A stretch of DNA of 11,505 bases, taken from Trueperaceae bacterium. GTDB lineage: Bacteria > Deinococcota > Deinococci > Deinococcales > Trueperaceae. Shown piece by piece: positions 1 to 6,597 of the stretch. Position 1 is the stretch's first letter; every line of letters begins with the position of its first letter. The stretch spans positions 1-11,505 of the forward strand of contig JAGXHO010000085.1 of NCBI GenBank assembly GCA_024636105.1. Direction: 5' to 3'. Both the position numbers and the translations under genes were made by a program. A model generated the notes under the pieces. It was not told the DNA's origin. It worked only from the letters and a program-made list of their open reading frames with translations, and made no database searches.

Positions 1-1202
1 ACGCCACGCCCGTGGTGCTCGGCTCGACGACGAAAGCGTTCACCGCATTGGCCGTGATGCAGCTGGTCGAACGCGGCCTCGTCGACCTAGACGCGAGCCC
101 GACGCGCTACCTGCCGTGGTTCCGCACGCCCGAGGGCCTCCAGGACGACATCACGATCCGCCAACTCCTGTCGCACAGCGCCGGCTACCCGTGGGGGATC
201 CTCTTCACCGATCGCGCCTACCCGGACGAGATGGAGGCCTACGTGCGGTGGCTCGGTGGCGTGCGGTTGGCGTCGGCGCCGGGTGGGCGCTTCGGCTACA
301 GCAACGACCCGTTCGTGGTCCTCGGGCTCATCGTCGAGCGCGTGGCCGGGATGCCGTACGAGGCGTACATGGAGGCGAACGTCCTGACGCCGCTGCGGAT
401 GACGAACGCCACGTTCGACGTCGTGGTGGCGCAGGGGCGCGGTCTGGCTCGGGGGTACCACGTCCCGTGGCGCGACGCCGAACCCCTGGACGTCGCCTTC
501 GTGCGCAGCGAGCGCCCAGCGGGCACGCTGATGGCGAGCGCGGCGGAGCTCGCGCACTACCTCCGCATGCTGCAGGGTGGCGGGCGCTTCGAGGGGCGCT
601 CGCTCGTGTCGGCCGACTCGCTGCGCACGATGTGGACGCCGGTGGTGCCGGTCGACGGCTCCGGGCTCAGCTACGGGCTCGCCTGGTACCTCGACACGGT
701 CGCCGGCATGCAGCTGGTGTGGCACCTCGGGAGCGTGCGCAACAGCGGCTCGCACTTCGTGCTCGTGCCCGAGGCCGACGTGGCGGTCGCCGTCGCCAGC
801 AATGCCTCGCGCCCGTTCGATCCCCGGCGCGAGATAGCCGAGAGCATCGTCGTTGCCGCCCTGGTGTTCGGGGAGGCGCCCCTGGAGCCGCCGCAGAGCG
901 TGGTGCTCACGGCTACGCCAACGACGGACGACCTGCTGCGCGCGCTGCCGGGCGTCTACGCGTCGGCTGCGGGCCCGGTGGTCGTGACCGAACGCGACGG
1001 CACGCTGGTCGGCAGCGTGGACGGCCACGCCTTCGAACTCGAGAGCGCCGGCGGGACGACGTTCCTCCTGCGCAGCGCGACCGAGCGCCTTGATGGGCTG
1101 GAGCTGGCGTTCCGGGCGGCGGACCCGGGTTCCGGCGATCCGCTCGCGGCCACCGACCGGCTCACGCTCATGGGGCTGTGGTTCGCGTTCCGGAGCGAGT
1201 GA
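1..1202 (+). CDS. Serine beta-lactamase-family hydrolase (class C / penicillin-binding-protein fold), 5' partial
   Basis: The gene is cut by the window edge: its frame is open from position 3 and reads A-T-P before the GTG at 12, so that GTG is probably internal. Counting from position 12, the nucleophile motif S-T-T-K lies at residues 5-8 (in GSTTKAFTA), the Y-S-N motif at 96-98, and H-L-G at 238-240 takes the place of the K-T-G triad. These are the three active-site elements of the class C beta-lactamase / D,D-peptidase / esterase family. A beta-rich tail from about residue 290 resembles the lipocalin-like C-terminal domain found in many non-antibiotic members. The substrate cannot be read from the sequence; peptidase or esterase activity is as likely as beta-lactam hydrolysis. 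Any signal peptide would lie upstream of the window. It stops at TGA 1200-1202, 56 bp before the LuxR-type gene. Confidence 0.9.
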   Translation, partial: ATPVVLGSTTKAFTALAVMQLVERGLVDLDASPTRYLPWFRTPEGLQDDITIRQLLSHSAGYPWGILFTDRAYPDEMEAYVRWLGGVRLASAPGGRFGYSNDPFVVLGLIVERVAGMPYEAYMEANVLTPLRMTNATFDVVVAQGRGLARGYHVPWRDAEPLDVAFVRSERPAGTLMASAAELAHYLRMLQGGGRFEGRSLVSADSLRTMWTPVVPVDGSGLSYGLAWYLDTVAGMQLVWHLGSVRNSGSHFVLVPEADVAVAVASNASRPFDPRREIAESIVVAALVFGEAPLEPPQSVVLTATPTTDDLLRALPGVYASAAGPVVVTERDGTLVGSVDGHAFELESAGGTTFLLRSATERLDGLELAFRAADPGSGDPLAATDRLTLMGLWFAFRSE

Positions 1203-1246
1203 CGCGGGTGGTCGCCAACGTCAGGTAGGCGTGGCGCACGAGGCCC

Positions 1247-1252
1247 TAAGAT
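1247..1252 (+). promoter_or_regulatory. Candidate -10 box for a leaderless LuxR-type transcript
   Basis: TAAGAT fits the TANNNT -10 pattern and ends 6 bp before the ATG at 1259, so a transcript would begin at or next to the start codon. No Shine-Dalgarno sequence precedes that ATG, which agrees with leaderless initiation. No convincing -35 box is visible about 17 bp upstream, so this is inferred from spacing and the -10 match alone. Confidence 0.4.
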
Positions 1253-1258
1253 GCCTCG

Positions 1259-2923
1259 ATGGACGCTCGCGACGACCGGGACACGCTGTTGGCGGAAGGC
1301 CGCGATGGCTACGAGCGCCGCTCGTGGAGGGTGGCCGCCGAGTCGTTGGTCGCCGCCGACGCGCGCGGGGCGCTGGGGTCCGCCGACCTGGAGCGGCTCG
1401 CGGTCGCTGCGTACATGGCTGGACGCGGCGACGCCAGCGTCGACGCCATGGCCCGGGCGTTCGAGCGGCACGTCGCGGAAGGAGCGGCCGCGCGGGCGAC
1501 TCGCTGCGCGTTCTGGCTGGGCAACTGGTGGTCGGAGCGCGGTGAACGTGCGCACGCGAGCGGCTGGTTCGCTCGGGCAGCACGCGCCGTCTCGGATGCA
1601 CCCCCCGAATGCGCGGAACGGGGGCTGCTCCTCGTTCCGGACGCGCTTCGGGCGGCGGGCGCCGGCGACTTCGCCGGCGGGTACGCCTGCTTCGAGGAGG
1701 CCGCGCGGATCGGTGAGCGCGCCGGGGACGACGACCTGGTCACGCTCGCGCGTCAAGGTCAGGGTCGCGCGCTTCTGTACCTGGGCGAGACGGCGAAGGG
1801 GGTGGCCCATCTCGACGAGGCGATGATCATGGTGACGCGCTCGCGGGTGTCGCCCATGATCGTGGGCATCGTCTACTGCAGCGTGCTCGACGCGTGCAGC
1901 CAGATCGGCGACGTGGCGAGGGCCCGCGAGTGGACGGCGGCGCTCGCCGCCTGGTGCGACACCCAGCCCGACCTGGTGCCGTTTCGCGGTCCCTGCATGG
2001 TCCATCGCGCCGAGGTGTTCCGGCTGGCGGGTTCGTGGCGCGAGGCGTTGGACGAATCGGAGCGCGCGTGTGGTTGGCTCGTCGGTCCTCCGCGCCGGCC
2101 GGGCGCCGGTGCCGCGATGGCGCAGCGTGGTGATCTGATGCGTCTGCATGGCCGCTTCGAGGAAGCCGAGGCCGCCTATCAGCTGGCGGCGGAGTCCGGC
2201 TGGAGTCCGCAGCCCGGTTGGGCGCTGCTGCACCTGGCGCAAGGCAGGGTCGACGCGGCCCGGCGCGCGCTCGACCACGATCTCGAGGCCGCCGGTGACC
2301 CGGTGAGGCGCGCGTTGCTGCTGGCTCCGGTCGTCGAGGCCACGCTCGCGTCGGGCGACGTCGCCGCCGCGCAGCTCGCGGCCGACGAGTTCGTCCGCTT
2401 GGCCGACCGTCTCGGTGATCCGGTGCGGCGGGCGTTCGCAGCGCATGCCAGCGGCGCGGTCGCGCTCGCTCGTGGGGACGCCGCCACCGCGCTCGCGGCG
2501 TCCCGTTCGGCCGCCCTGGTGTTGGGCGCGCACGAACTGCCGTTCGAGGCGGCTCTTGCGCGCGTGCTCGAGGCGCGCGCCCTGAGCGCGGGCGGCGACC
2601 CGGCGGCAGCGGCCGTCGCGCTGCGCTCGGCGCGCCGGGAGTTCGAGCGTCTGGGTGCGGCGCCGGCGGCCGCCGAGGTCGATGCGCTCGCCGTCGCGTT
2701 GGGCACCCCGCGGGAGAACGCTGCCGAGGCGCATGGCCTGACGCCCCGCGAGGCGCAAGTGCTGCGCGTCGTCGCTACCGGAGCCTCCAACAAGGACGTG
2801 GCGGCGTGCCTCGCGATCAGCGAACGGACGGTCGAGCGCCACCTGAGCAACGTGTTCGCGAAGCTCGGCTTCCGCTCCCGGACCGAGGCCGTCGCGTTCG
2901 CCTACCGCCACAGCTTCTGGTAG
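1259..2923 (+). CDS. LuxR-family transcriptional regulator with helical-repeat (TPR-like) N-terminal region
   Basis: The 554-residue protein ends in a LuxR/GerE helix-turn-helix DNA-binding domain at about residues 494-551. It opens with LTPREAQVLR, and the recognition region is SERTVERHLSNVFAKLG. The preceding 490 residues are Ala/Arg/Glu-rich amphipathic helices with recurring A-xx-A-R-A spacing, as in tetratricopeptide-type scaffolds. No receiver domain, no AAA/NTPase Walker motifs and no autoinducer-binding domain are visible, so it is neither an ordinary NarL-type response regulator nor a complete MalT/LAL regulator. It probably senses a ligand or partner protein through the helical region. 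The start at 1259 is the first ATG of the frame, with a TANNNT box just upstream. It lies 56 bp after the hydrolase on the same strand. Its targets are unknown; the flanking genes are candidates only by proximity. Confidence 0.88.
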   Translation: MDARDDRDTLLAEGRDGYERRSWRVAAESLVAADARGALGSADLERLAVAAYMAGRGDASVDAMARAFERHVAEGAAARATRCAFWLGNWWSERGERAHASGWFARAARAVSDAPPECAERGLLLVPDALRAAGAGDFAGGYACFEEAARIGERAGDDDLVTLARQGQGRALLYLGETAKGVAHLDEAMIMVTRSRVSPMIVGIVYCSVLDACSQIGDVARAREWTAALAAWCDTQPDLVPFRGPCMVHRAEVFRLAGSWREALDESERACGWLVGPPRRPGAGAAMAQRGDLMRLHGRFEEAEAAYQLAAESGWSPQPGWALLHLAQGRVDAARRALDHDLEAAGDPVRRALLLAPVVEATLASGDVAAAQLAADEFVRLADRLGDPVRRAFAAHASGAVALARGDAATALAASRSAALVLGAHELPFEAALARVLEARALSAGGDPAAAAVALRSARREFERLGAAPAAAEVDALAVALGTPRENAAEAHGLTPREAQVLRVVATGASNKDVAACLAISERTVERHLSNVFAKLGFRSRTEAVAFAYRHSFW

Positions 2924-3000
2924 GCCCCCGCGCCTGCGTTCGGCTTTCCCTGCGTGGAACCACCCAGGTGCGGCCATGGGAGCTGCGTGGACGCCCGGAT

Positions 3001-3022
3001 GCGGCCGCGGGCCCGCGGCCGC
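3001..3022 (+). repeat. Perfect 22-bp GC-only palindrome (operator or hairpin) upstream of the monooxygenase
   Basis: The two 11-bp halves are exact reverse complements, centred on GGGCCC and flanked on each side by GCGGCCGC. It lies in the 146-bp gap between the regulator and the monooxygenase and directly abuts a -10-like TACCGT at 3023-3028. An operator covering the -35/spacer region is one reading. As RNA it could also fold into a tight GC hairpin ending the upstream transcript, but no U-run follows it. Confidence 0.55.
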
Positions 3023-3028
3023 TACCGT
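3023..3028 (+). promoter_or_regulatory. Candidate -10 box for the monooxygenase gene
   Basis: TACCGT matches the TANNNT pattern and lies 41 bp upstream of the ATG at 3070, leaving room for a short leader carrying the GGGAG ribosome-binding site at 3059-3063. The -35 region falls in the adjoining palindrome and does not match a standard hexamer. The call rests on position and the weak -10 match. Confidence 0.35.
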
Positions 3029-3069
3029 CGCGCCACGCGGTGCCCATCCACCGCCGTTGGGAGCCGACC

Positions 3070-4251
3070 ATGAGCACGATCCCCACCGAACACCCGGTAG
3101 CACCGAGCTCGTCCCTCGACCTCGAACGCGTCGACACGCTGGTGATCGGCGCCGGTCAAGCCGGCCTTGCCGTCGGGTACGAACTCGCGCGGCGCGGCGT
3201 CCGGTTCCTGATCGTCGACGCCTCTGAGCGCGTCGGCGACGCGTGGCGTCTACGCTGGTCGTCGCTGCGTCTCTTCTCCCCGGCTCGCTACGACGCACTA
3301 CCGGGAATGCCGTTCCCGGCTTCCGCCCGTTCCTTCCCGACCAAGGACGCCATGGCCGACTACCTGGAGGCCTACGCCCGTCACTTCGACCTTCCGGTGC
3401 GGACCGGCGTGCGCATCGAACGCCTGACGCGCGAGGACGGGCGCTTCGTGGCGACGTCGCGCGGTCGCCGGATCGAGGCCGACCGAGTGGTGGTCGCGAT
3501 GTCGGGGTACCAGGCCGCAAAGGTCCCGAGCTTCGGCGCCAACCTCGCCCCCGGGATCGTCCAGCTCCACTCGAAGGCGTACCGCGACCCGACGCAGCTC
3601 GCCGAGGGCGCCGTGCTGGTCGTCGGGGCGGGCAACTCGGGCGCCGAGATCGCACTCGAGCTCGCGGCGTCGCGCCCAACGTGGCTGGCGGGCGAGAGCA
3701 CCGGCGAGCTCCCGTTCTCGATCGCGAGCGTTTGGGGCCGCTACGTGCTCGCGCCGCTGCTTCTGCGGTTCGTGTTCCACCGCGTGTTGACGGGCGCAAC
3801 ACCGATCGGCCGCGCCGCGCGGCCGTCGTTCGTGTCGCGCGGCGGACCGTGGATCCGCCTCAAGGCGCGCGACCTTGCGGCCGCGGGCGTGCGCCGGGTC
3901 CCGAGGATGACGGGCGTGCGCGGCGGCGCACCGCTCCTCGCCGACGGCGGCGTCCTCGAGGTGGCGAGCGTCGTCTGGTGCACGGGCTTCGACGCCAACC
4001 TGGGGTGGATCGACCTACCGGTCTTCGACGGATCGGGCCAGCCGCGCCACCGACGTGGCTTGGTGCGCGACGTGCCTGGCCTCGCCTTCGTCGGGCTGCC
4101 GTTCCTCCACGCCGCGTCGTCGGCCATGGTCCACGGTGTCGCGCGCGACGCCGTGCACGTGGTGCGCGCGCTGCACGGTCGCCCCGCAGCCGCTCACGGG
4201 AGCGCGGGGTCGCGGGCAGTTTCGACGCGAACGGCAGCGGCCGACCCCTGA
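3070..4251 (+). CDS. Flavin-dependent monooxygenase (FAD/NAD(P)H-binding oxidoreductase)
   Basis: The 393-residue protein has an N-terminal FAD-binding Rossmann motif GAGQAG at residues 27-32 and a second dinucleotide-binding motif GAGNSG at 186-191 for NAD(P)H. The segment FGANLAPGIVQLHSKAYR (155-172) fits the place of the flavin monooxygenase FxGxxxH signature, though its spacing is looser. CTGFDAN near residues 304-310 corresponds to the ATG/TGF motif linking the two domains. Members use FAD and NAD(P)H to oxygenate small nucleophiles or carbonyl compounds, or act as related FAD oxidoreductases; the substrate is not evident. The ATG at 3070 was chosen because GGGAG lies 6 bp upstream and the flavin motif begins about 25 residues later, as usual. 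The frame is open further 5', but that part overlaps the preceding gene. A weak stem (GGGCG/CGCCC at 4255-4269) follows the stop. Confidence 0.88.
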   Translation: MSTIPTEHPVAPSSSLDLERVDTLVIGAGQAGLAVGYELARRGVRFLIVDASERVGDAWRLRWSSLRLFSPARYDALPGMPFPASARSFPTKDAMADYLEAYARHFDLPVRTGVRIERLTREDGRFVATSRGRRIEADRVVVAMSGYQAAKVPSFGANLAPGIVQLHSKAYRDPTQLAEGAVLVVGAGNSGAEIALELAASRPTWLAGESTGELPFSIASVWGRYVLAPLLLRFVFHRVLTGATPIGRAARPSFVSRGGPWIRLKARDLAAAGVRRVPRMTGVRGGAPLLADGGVLEVASVVWCTGFDANLGWIDLPVFDGSGQPRHRRGLVRDVPGLAFVGLPFLHAASSAMVHGVARDAVHVVRALHGRPAAAHGSAGSRAVSTRTAAADP

Positions 4252-4392
4252 GCTGGGCGGTCATCGCCCGGAGGTGCGGCCGCGGTGCGTCACGGCCGGC
4301 GGCGCCCCCCGCGGGTACGCTCGAAGTGTCCGCGCACGCGTCGACGACCGCATCGGCCGGTCGGCCGTGCGCCGCACCCATGGAGGTGCCCG

Positions 4393-4671
4393 ATGTCCGA
4401 CCTCGACGATCGCCCCAGACTGAACGTGCCCGACGAAGAGAACGTCCACGCGAAGGACGGCCGGTACCCCTCTGGCGAGGGCGTGTCGGAGACCCCCATT
4501 CATAGGAGCTACGAGGCCATCGCGCTGCACAACGACCTCGCTCGCCAGCTCGAGAACGTGCTCGCGGGCGCCCGCGCGTGGGCGCGCGCCGACGGCGAGC
4601 CCGAGTCCGAGGCGATCGCCGAAGCGCTCTCCGACATCTACGAGCGGGTGGGTACGCCGCCCCAGCCCTAG
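4393..4671 (+). CDS. Small hydrophilic protein of unknown function (92 aa)
   Basis: I do not recognise a family. The ATG at 4393 has a strong ribosome-binding site (GGAGG at 4382-4386, 6-bp spacing), and a -10-like TACGCT lies at 4316-4321. Together these make it a credible gene despite its size. The first 35 residues are charged and look disordered; they include the segment KDGRYPSGEGVSETP. Residues about 39-85 form one or two amphipathic helices rich in Ala, Glu and Arg. There is no signal peptide, membrane segment or cysteine pair. It is the last chromosomal gene before the tRNA and is 141 bp from the monooxygenase, so it probably has its own promoter. A small helical cytosolic protein is all that can be said. 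Confidence 0.65.
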   Translation: MSDLDDRPRLNVPDEENVHAKDGRYPSGEGVSETPIHRSYEAIALHNDLARQLENVLAGARAWARADGEPESEAIAEALSDIYERVGTPPQP

Positions 4672-4770
4672 CGCACGGCGGACCGACGATGCCGGACCCG
4701 TGGCGCTCGATCGTCGCCACCGCGCTCGACCGTGTCGCGTGCGCATCGTGCCTTCTCGAGATCGGGCGTG

Positions 4771-4791
4771 GCACGACTCCAGCTGTCGTGC
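4771..4791 (+). repeat. Hairpin between the small gene and the tRNA
   Basis: GCACGAC and GTCGTGC form a perfect 7-bp stem around a 7-nt loop, 100 bp after the stop of the 92-residue gene and just upstream of the putative tRNA -10 box. No U-run follows, so it may be a weak terminator or lie under the tRNA promoter. The rest of 4672-4825 shows no gene I can support; the short frame starting at ATG 4689 runs into the tRNA. Confidence 0.35.
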
Positions 4792-4798
4792 GGCCACG

Positions 4799-4804
4799 TA
4801 CCAT
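4799..4804 (+). promoter_or_regulatory. Candidate -10 box of the tRNA promoter
   Basis: TACCAT (TANNNT) lies 22 bp before the mature tRNA 5' end, which leaves a short 5' leader for processing. The -35 region is weak, so this is a positional inference. Confidence 0.35.
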
Positions 4805-4825
4805 GGCTTCGTCTCGCCGTGGCGC

Positions 4826-4902
4826 GGGCCCTTAGCTCAGTTGGTCAGAGCAGGCGACTCATAATCGCTCGGTCGCGGGTTCGAGCCCCGCAGGGCCCAC
4901 CA
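4826..4902 (+). tRNA. tRNA with CAT anticodon, probably tRNA-Ile2 (AUA-decoding, lysidine-modified); island attachment target
   Basis: A full cloverleaf can be drawn. The acceptor stem GGGCCCT (4826-4832) pairs with AGGGCCC (4892-4898). The D-stem is GCTC/GAGC, and the anticodon stem GGCGA/TCGCT encloses loop CTCATAA with anticodon CAT at 4860-4862. The T-stem is GCGGG/CCCGC with loop TTCGAGC. Discriminator A4899 and an encoded CCA (4900-4902) complete it. Automated tools often call CAT anticodons methionine. The anticodon arm GGCGACTCATAATCGCT and the TTAGCTCAG start are very close to my recollection of E. coli ileX/ileY and unlike elongator tRNA-Met. C4-G69 and C5-G68, reported determinants for the lysidine synthase TilS, are present. 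The 3' half from 4853 is repeated downstream, marking it as an integration site. Confidence 0.93.
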
Positions 4903-5032
4903 GCGCTTCAGGGATGCTGTCCAGGACGTGTTTCACCGATCACCTCGAGGGGATCCTTGGGGGCGCCTCGGCGAGTACCGGGAGCCTGGTAGTCGCCTGG
5001 TGTTGGGCTGACAACGGAAAGGGGTTCGCATG
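4853..5032 (+). repeat. First copy of the tRNA-3'-half plus integrase-leader direct repeat (att site 1)
   Basis: The copy starts at the anticodon stem of the tRNA, runs through its CCA end, then a 127-bp leader to an ATG at 5030. The tRNA part matches the second copy (6417-6466) at 46 of 50 positions. The leader is more diverged but alignable almost without gaps, sharing ATGCTGT, CCTGGTAGTCGC and a purine-rich run just before the ATG. Tyrosine recombinases commonly use the anticodon-to-T-arm part of tRNAs as the crossover site, with the integrase gene next to it, and this copy fits that pattern. Confidence 0.8.
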
Positions 5033-5076
5033 GCGCAAGCCGATCACTTGCTGGTCAGAGGCGTACGGCCGATCGG
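5030..5076 (+). pseudogene. 5' remnant of a deleted tyrosine integrase (start codon and about a dozen codons)
   Basis: The ATG at 5030 corresponds in the duplicated leader to the start of the second integrase at 6595 and is preceded by a similar purine-rich run (GGAAAGGGG). The first residues, MAQADHLLVRG, could be an integrase N-terminus, but the next bases reach the 3' end of the oppositely oriented sensor gene and no recombinase sequence follows. A deletion that fused the start of integrase 1 to the distal end of the sensor gene explains this. The frame stays open further antisense to the sensor gene; I do not regard that part as coding. Confidence 0.5.
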
Positions 5077-6192
5077 TCAGCCGGACGGATCGACCCTGCG
5101 CGGCTTCCGCTGGCGCATCTCGTGGGCGCGGACCTGGAGGTCGCGGAAGAAGTCGGTCTCCACGATCTCGGACACCTCTTGCGTGCGCTTGCCCTCGTCG
5201 ATCTCGATTCGCAAAGCCTGCAACTGGCGCCGGAGCGTTCGTTCGCGCACGCCGATCTTCTCGGTCATGCCCTGGAAGACGTCGGCCAAGAGGCCGATCT
5301 CGTCGCGAAAGCGCTGCTGGCGCAGCGTGGAGAAGTCCTGCTCGTAATTGCCCTCGCCCACGCGCTCCGCTACCGCGGTGAGCCGCACGATCGGCCGGGT
5401 CAAGATCCGCGACAAGACCATGACGAGCAATAGCAGCCCGGCGTACGAGAGCAGGAACGCGTGCCCGGTGCGGCCGAGGAGGGCGTTCTGGACCTCGTCG
5501 ACGTGTACCAGCTCGAAGTCGAGCCCCATCGCGCCGACCTTGAAGCCCGAGGCATCGACGACCGGTGCGTAGGCGGAGACCCAGCTCCCGTGCGTGTCCG
5601 TGTAGCCGACGCGCCGGAGCAGACGGCAGGTGGCGTAGCGCAGGTCGCCCCGGACGCCGGCGAGCGCCTGCCCCTCGATCGGCGCCCGTGCTGCTGCGCA
5701 GCGCCGATCGCGCGGGAGGTCGATCGTAAGCGCGTCGAGCCCGGCAGCTTGGGATTCGGCGTTGGCGTCCACCTCGAGGAAGCCGTACGCCTTGCTGGGA
5801 TCGGTGAGGATCCACAGATCCGCCAACGCGATGATCTCGTTCGGCGCGCTGCCCGCTACGTAGGTGTAGGGCCAGGCCCTGGGCTCCACGCTCTGGATCG
5901 TCTGCAGCCAGCGGAGCTGCTCGGCGTAGGCGGGGTGGTCGGAGCGGCCGTTGCCGCTCGGTTCACCCTCCAAGAACAGGCGCTGCAGCGACGCCCCGTC
6001 GATGCCGGTCGCCGCCCCCTGGACCGTCGCCTCGAGGTCGGAGAGGATCCTCTCGATCGCCCGCTCGGTGGAGAAGACGTAGAACCAGTAAAAGGCACCG
6101 ACGAAGAGGAGCGTGAAACCGAAGGTGAAGCCGATGACCAGCTTCGTTGCGAGGCTGAGTGTCGGGCGCGTGACCGGGGCGTGCGGCTCCAA
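5077..6192 (-). CDS. Membrane-anchored Cache-HAMP sensor protein lacking a recognisable output domain
   Basis: The 371-residue protein has a first membrane helix at about residues 18-40 and an extracellular region of about 200 residues. It ends in a Cache-like strand pattern (WVSAYAPVVDASGFKVGAMGLDF, 204-226, given here by position; key residues G202, S203, P210, G219, G223). A second membrane helix lies at about 243-263, a HAMP linker at about 260-312 (P267, the VGEGNYE turn, DEIGLL) and a charged coiled coil at about 313-360. No kinase, cyclase, GGDEF or chemoreceptor hairpin follows, so it may hand its signal to a separate partner. The start is TTG at 6190-6192, supported by AGGAG 7 nt upstream (complement of 6199-6203) and by placing the first membrane helix close to the N-terminus. 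It lies between two att copies and its stop nearly touches the integrase 1 remnant, so a downstream partner gene may have been deleted. Confidence 0.8.
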   Translation of the reverse strand: MEPHAPVTRPTLSLATKLVIGFTFGFTLLFVGAFYWFYVFSTERAIERILSDLEATVQGAATGIDGASLQRLFLEGEPSGNGRSDHPAYAEQLRWLQTIQSVEPRAWPYTYVAGSAPNEIIALADLWILTDPSKAYGFLEVDANAESQAAGLDALTIDLPRDRRCAAARAPIEGQALAGVRGDLRYATCRLLRRVGYTDTHGSWVSAYAPVVDASGFKVGAMGLDFELVHVDEVQNALLGRTGHAFLLSYAGLLLLVMVLSRILTRPIVRLTAVAERVGEGNYEQDFSTLRQQRFRDEIGLLADVFQGMTEKIGVRERTLRRQLQALRIEIDEGKRTQEVSEIVETDFFRDLQVRAHEMRQRKPRRVDPSG

Positions 6193-6416
6193 GGGTCGCT
6201 CCTATCGTTGGGCTGACGCTCGTCGGGGACCCCCGCCAAACCCGCTTGCATCGCCATGTGCGACGCGCCACGCGGTCGACCGGGGGATGGCCCAGTATGC
6301 GACGGCAGCGACGATCGCACAGGCGCTGCTCACGATTGTAGGAAAAGTTACGCGCGCACCGTCGGCCCAACTCGCGCTCGCGTCGAAGTGGCGCACGGCG
6401 GGGAACGCCCGGCTCC
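6193..6416. other. Intergenic stretch upstream of the sensor gene, next to att copy 2
   Basis: No gene is supported here; the frames that cross it run through the tRNA-derived repeat and look spurious. On the minus strand a TACAAT hexamer (complement of 6335-6340) is a good -10 match about 140 bp upstream of the sensor TTG, but no clear -35 box accompanies it. The tRNA 5' half is absent: the 27 bases before 6417 do not resemble tRNA positions 1-27, so copy 2 is a fragment and not a second tRNA gene. Confidence 0.5.
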
Positions 6417-6597
6417 GGCGACTCACAATCGCTTGGTCCCGGGTTCGAGCCCCGCAGGGTCCACCACCTTCCTCCGAATGCTGTGCTAGACGGTGTTCCT
6501 TCGATCTCCGGAATGGGACGCACGGTCTCCGATGCCGGTCTCGGGTTCCTGGTAGTCGCTCGGTACTGGGGTTGACCACGGAGAGGGGTGCGCGATG
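6417..6597 (+). repeat. Second copy of the tRNA-3'-half plus integrase leader (att site 2)
   Basis: Positions 6417-6466 match tRNA positions 4853-4902 with four substitutions. One changes the anticodon triplet CAT to CAC and one breaks the first T-stem pair, so this copy is not kept as a functional tRNA. The leader 6467-6594 aligns with 4903-5029 and leads to the ATG of the second integrase, with a ribosome-binding site in GGAGAGGGG. The distance between the copies is 1,564-1,565 bp from end to end, so the repeats are nearly gapless relative to one another. Confidence 0.8.

Noticed and set aside
956..3802. Very long minus-strand open frame (948 residues) opposite the hydrolase, regulator and monooxygenase
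   Set aside because: It is Arg/Pro-rich with no domain and lies antisense to three genes with clear motifs. High GC suppresses stop codons, so such shadows are expected.
4689..4835. Short plus-strand frame starting MPDPWRSIVATALD before the tRNA
   Set aside because: It has no good ribosome-binding site and its end overlaps the tRNA 5' end; it is probably noncoding.
6417..6466. Possible second functional tRNA gene
   Set aside because: The 5' half is absent, the anticodon triplet is changed to CAC and a T-stem pair is broken. It is an att-type fragment.
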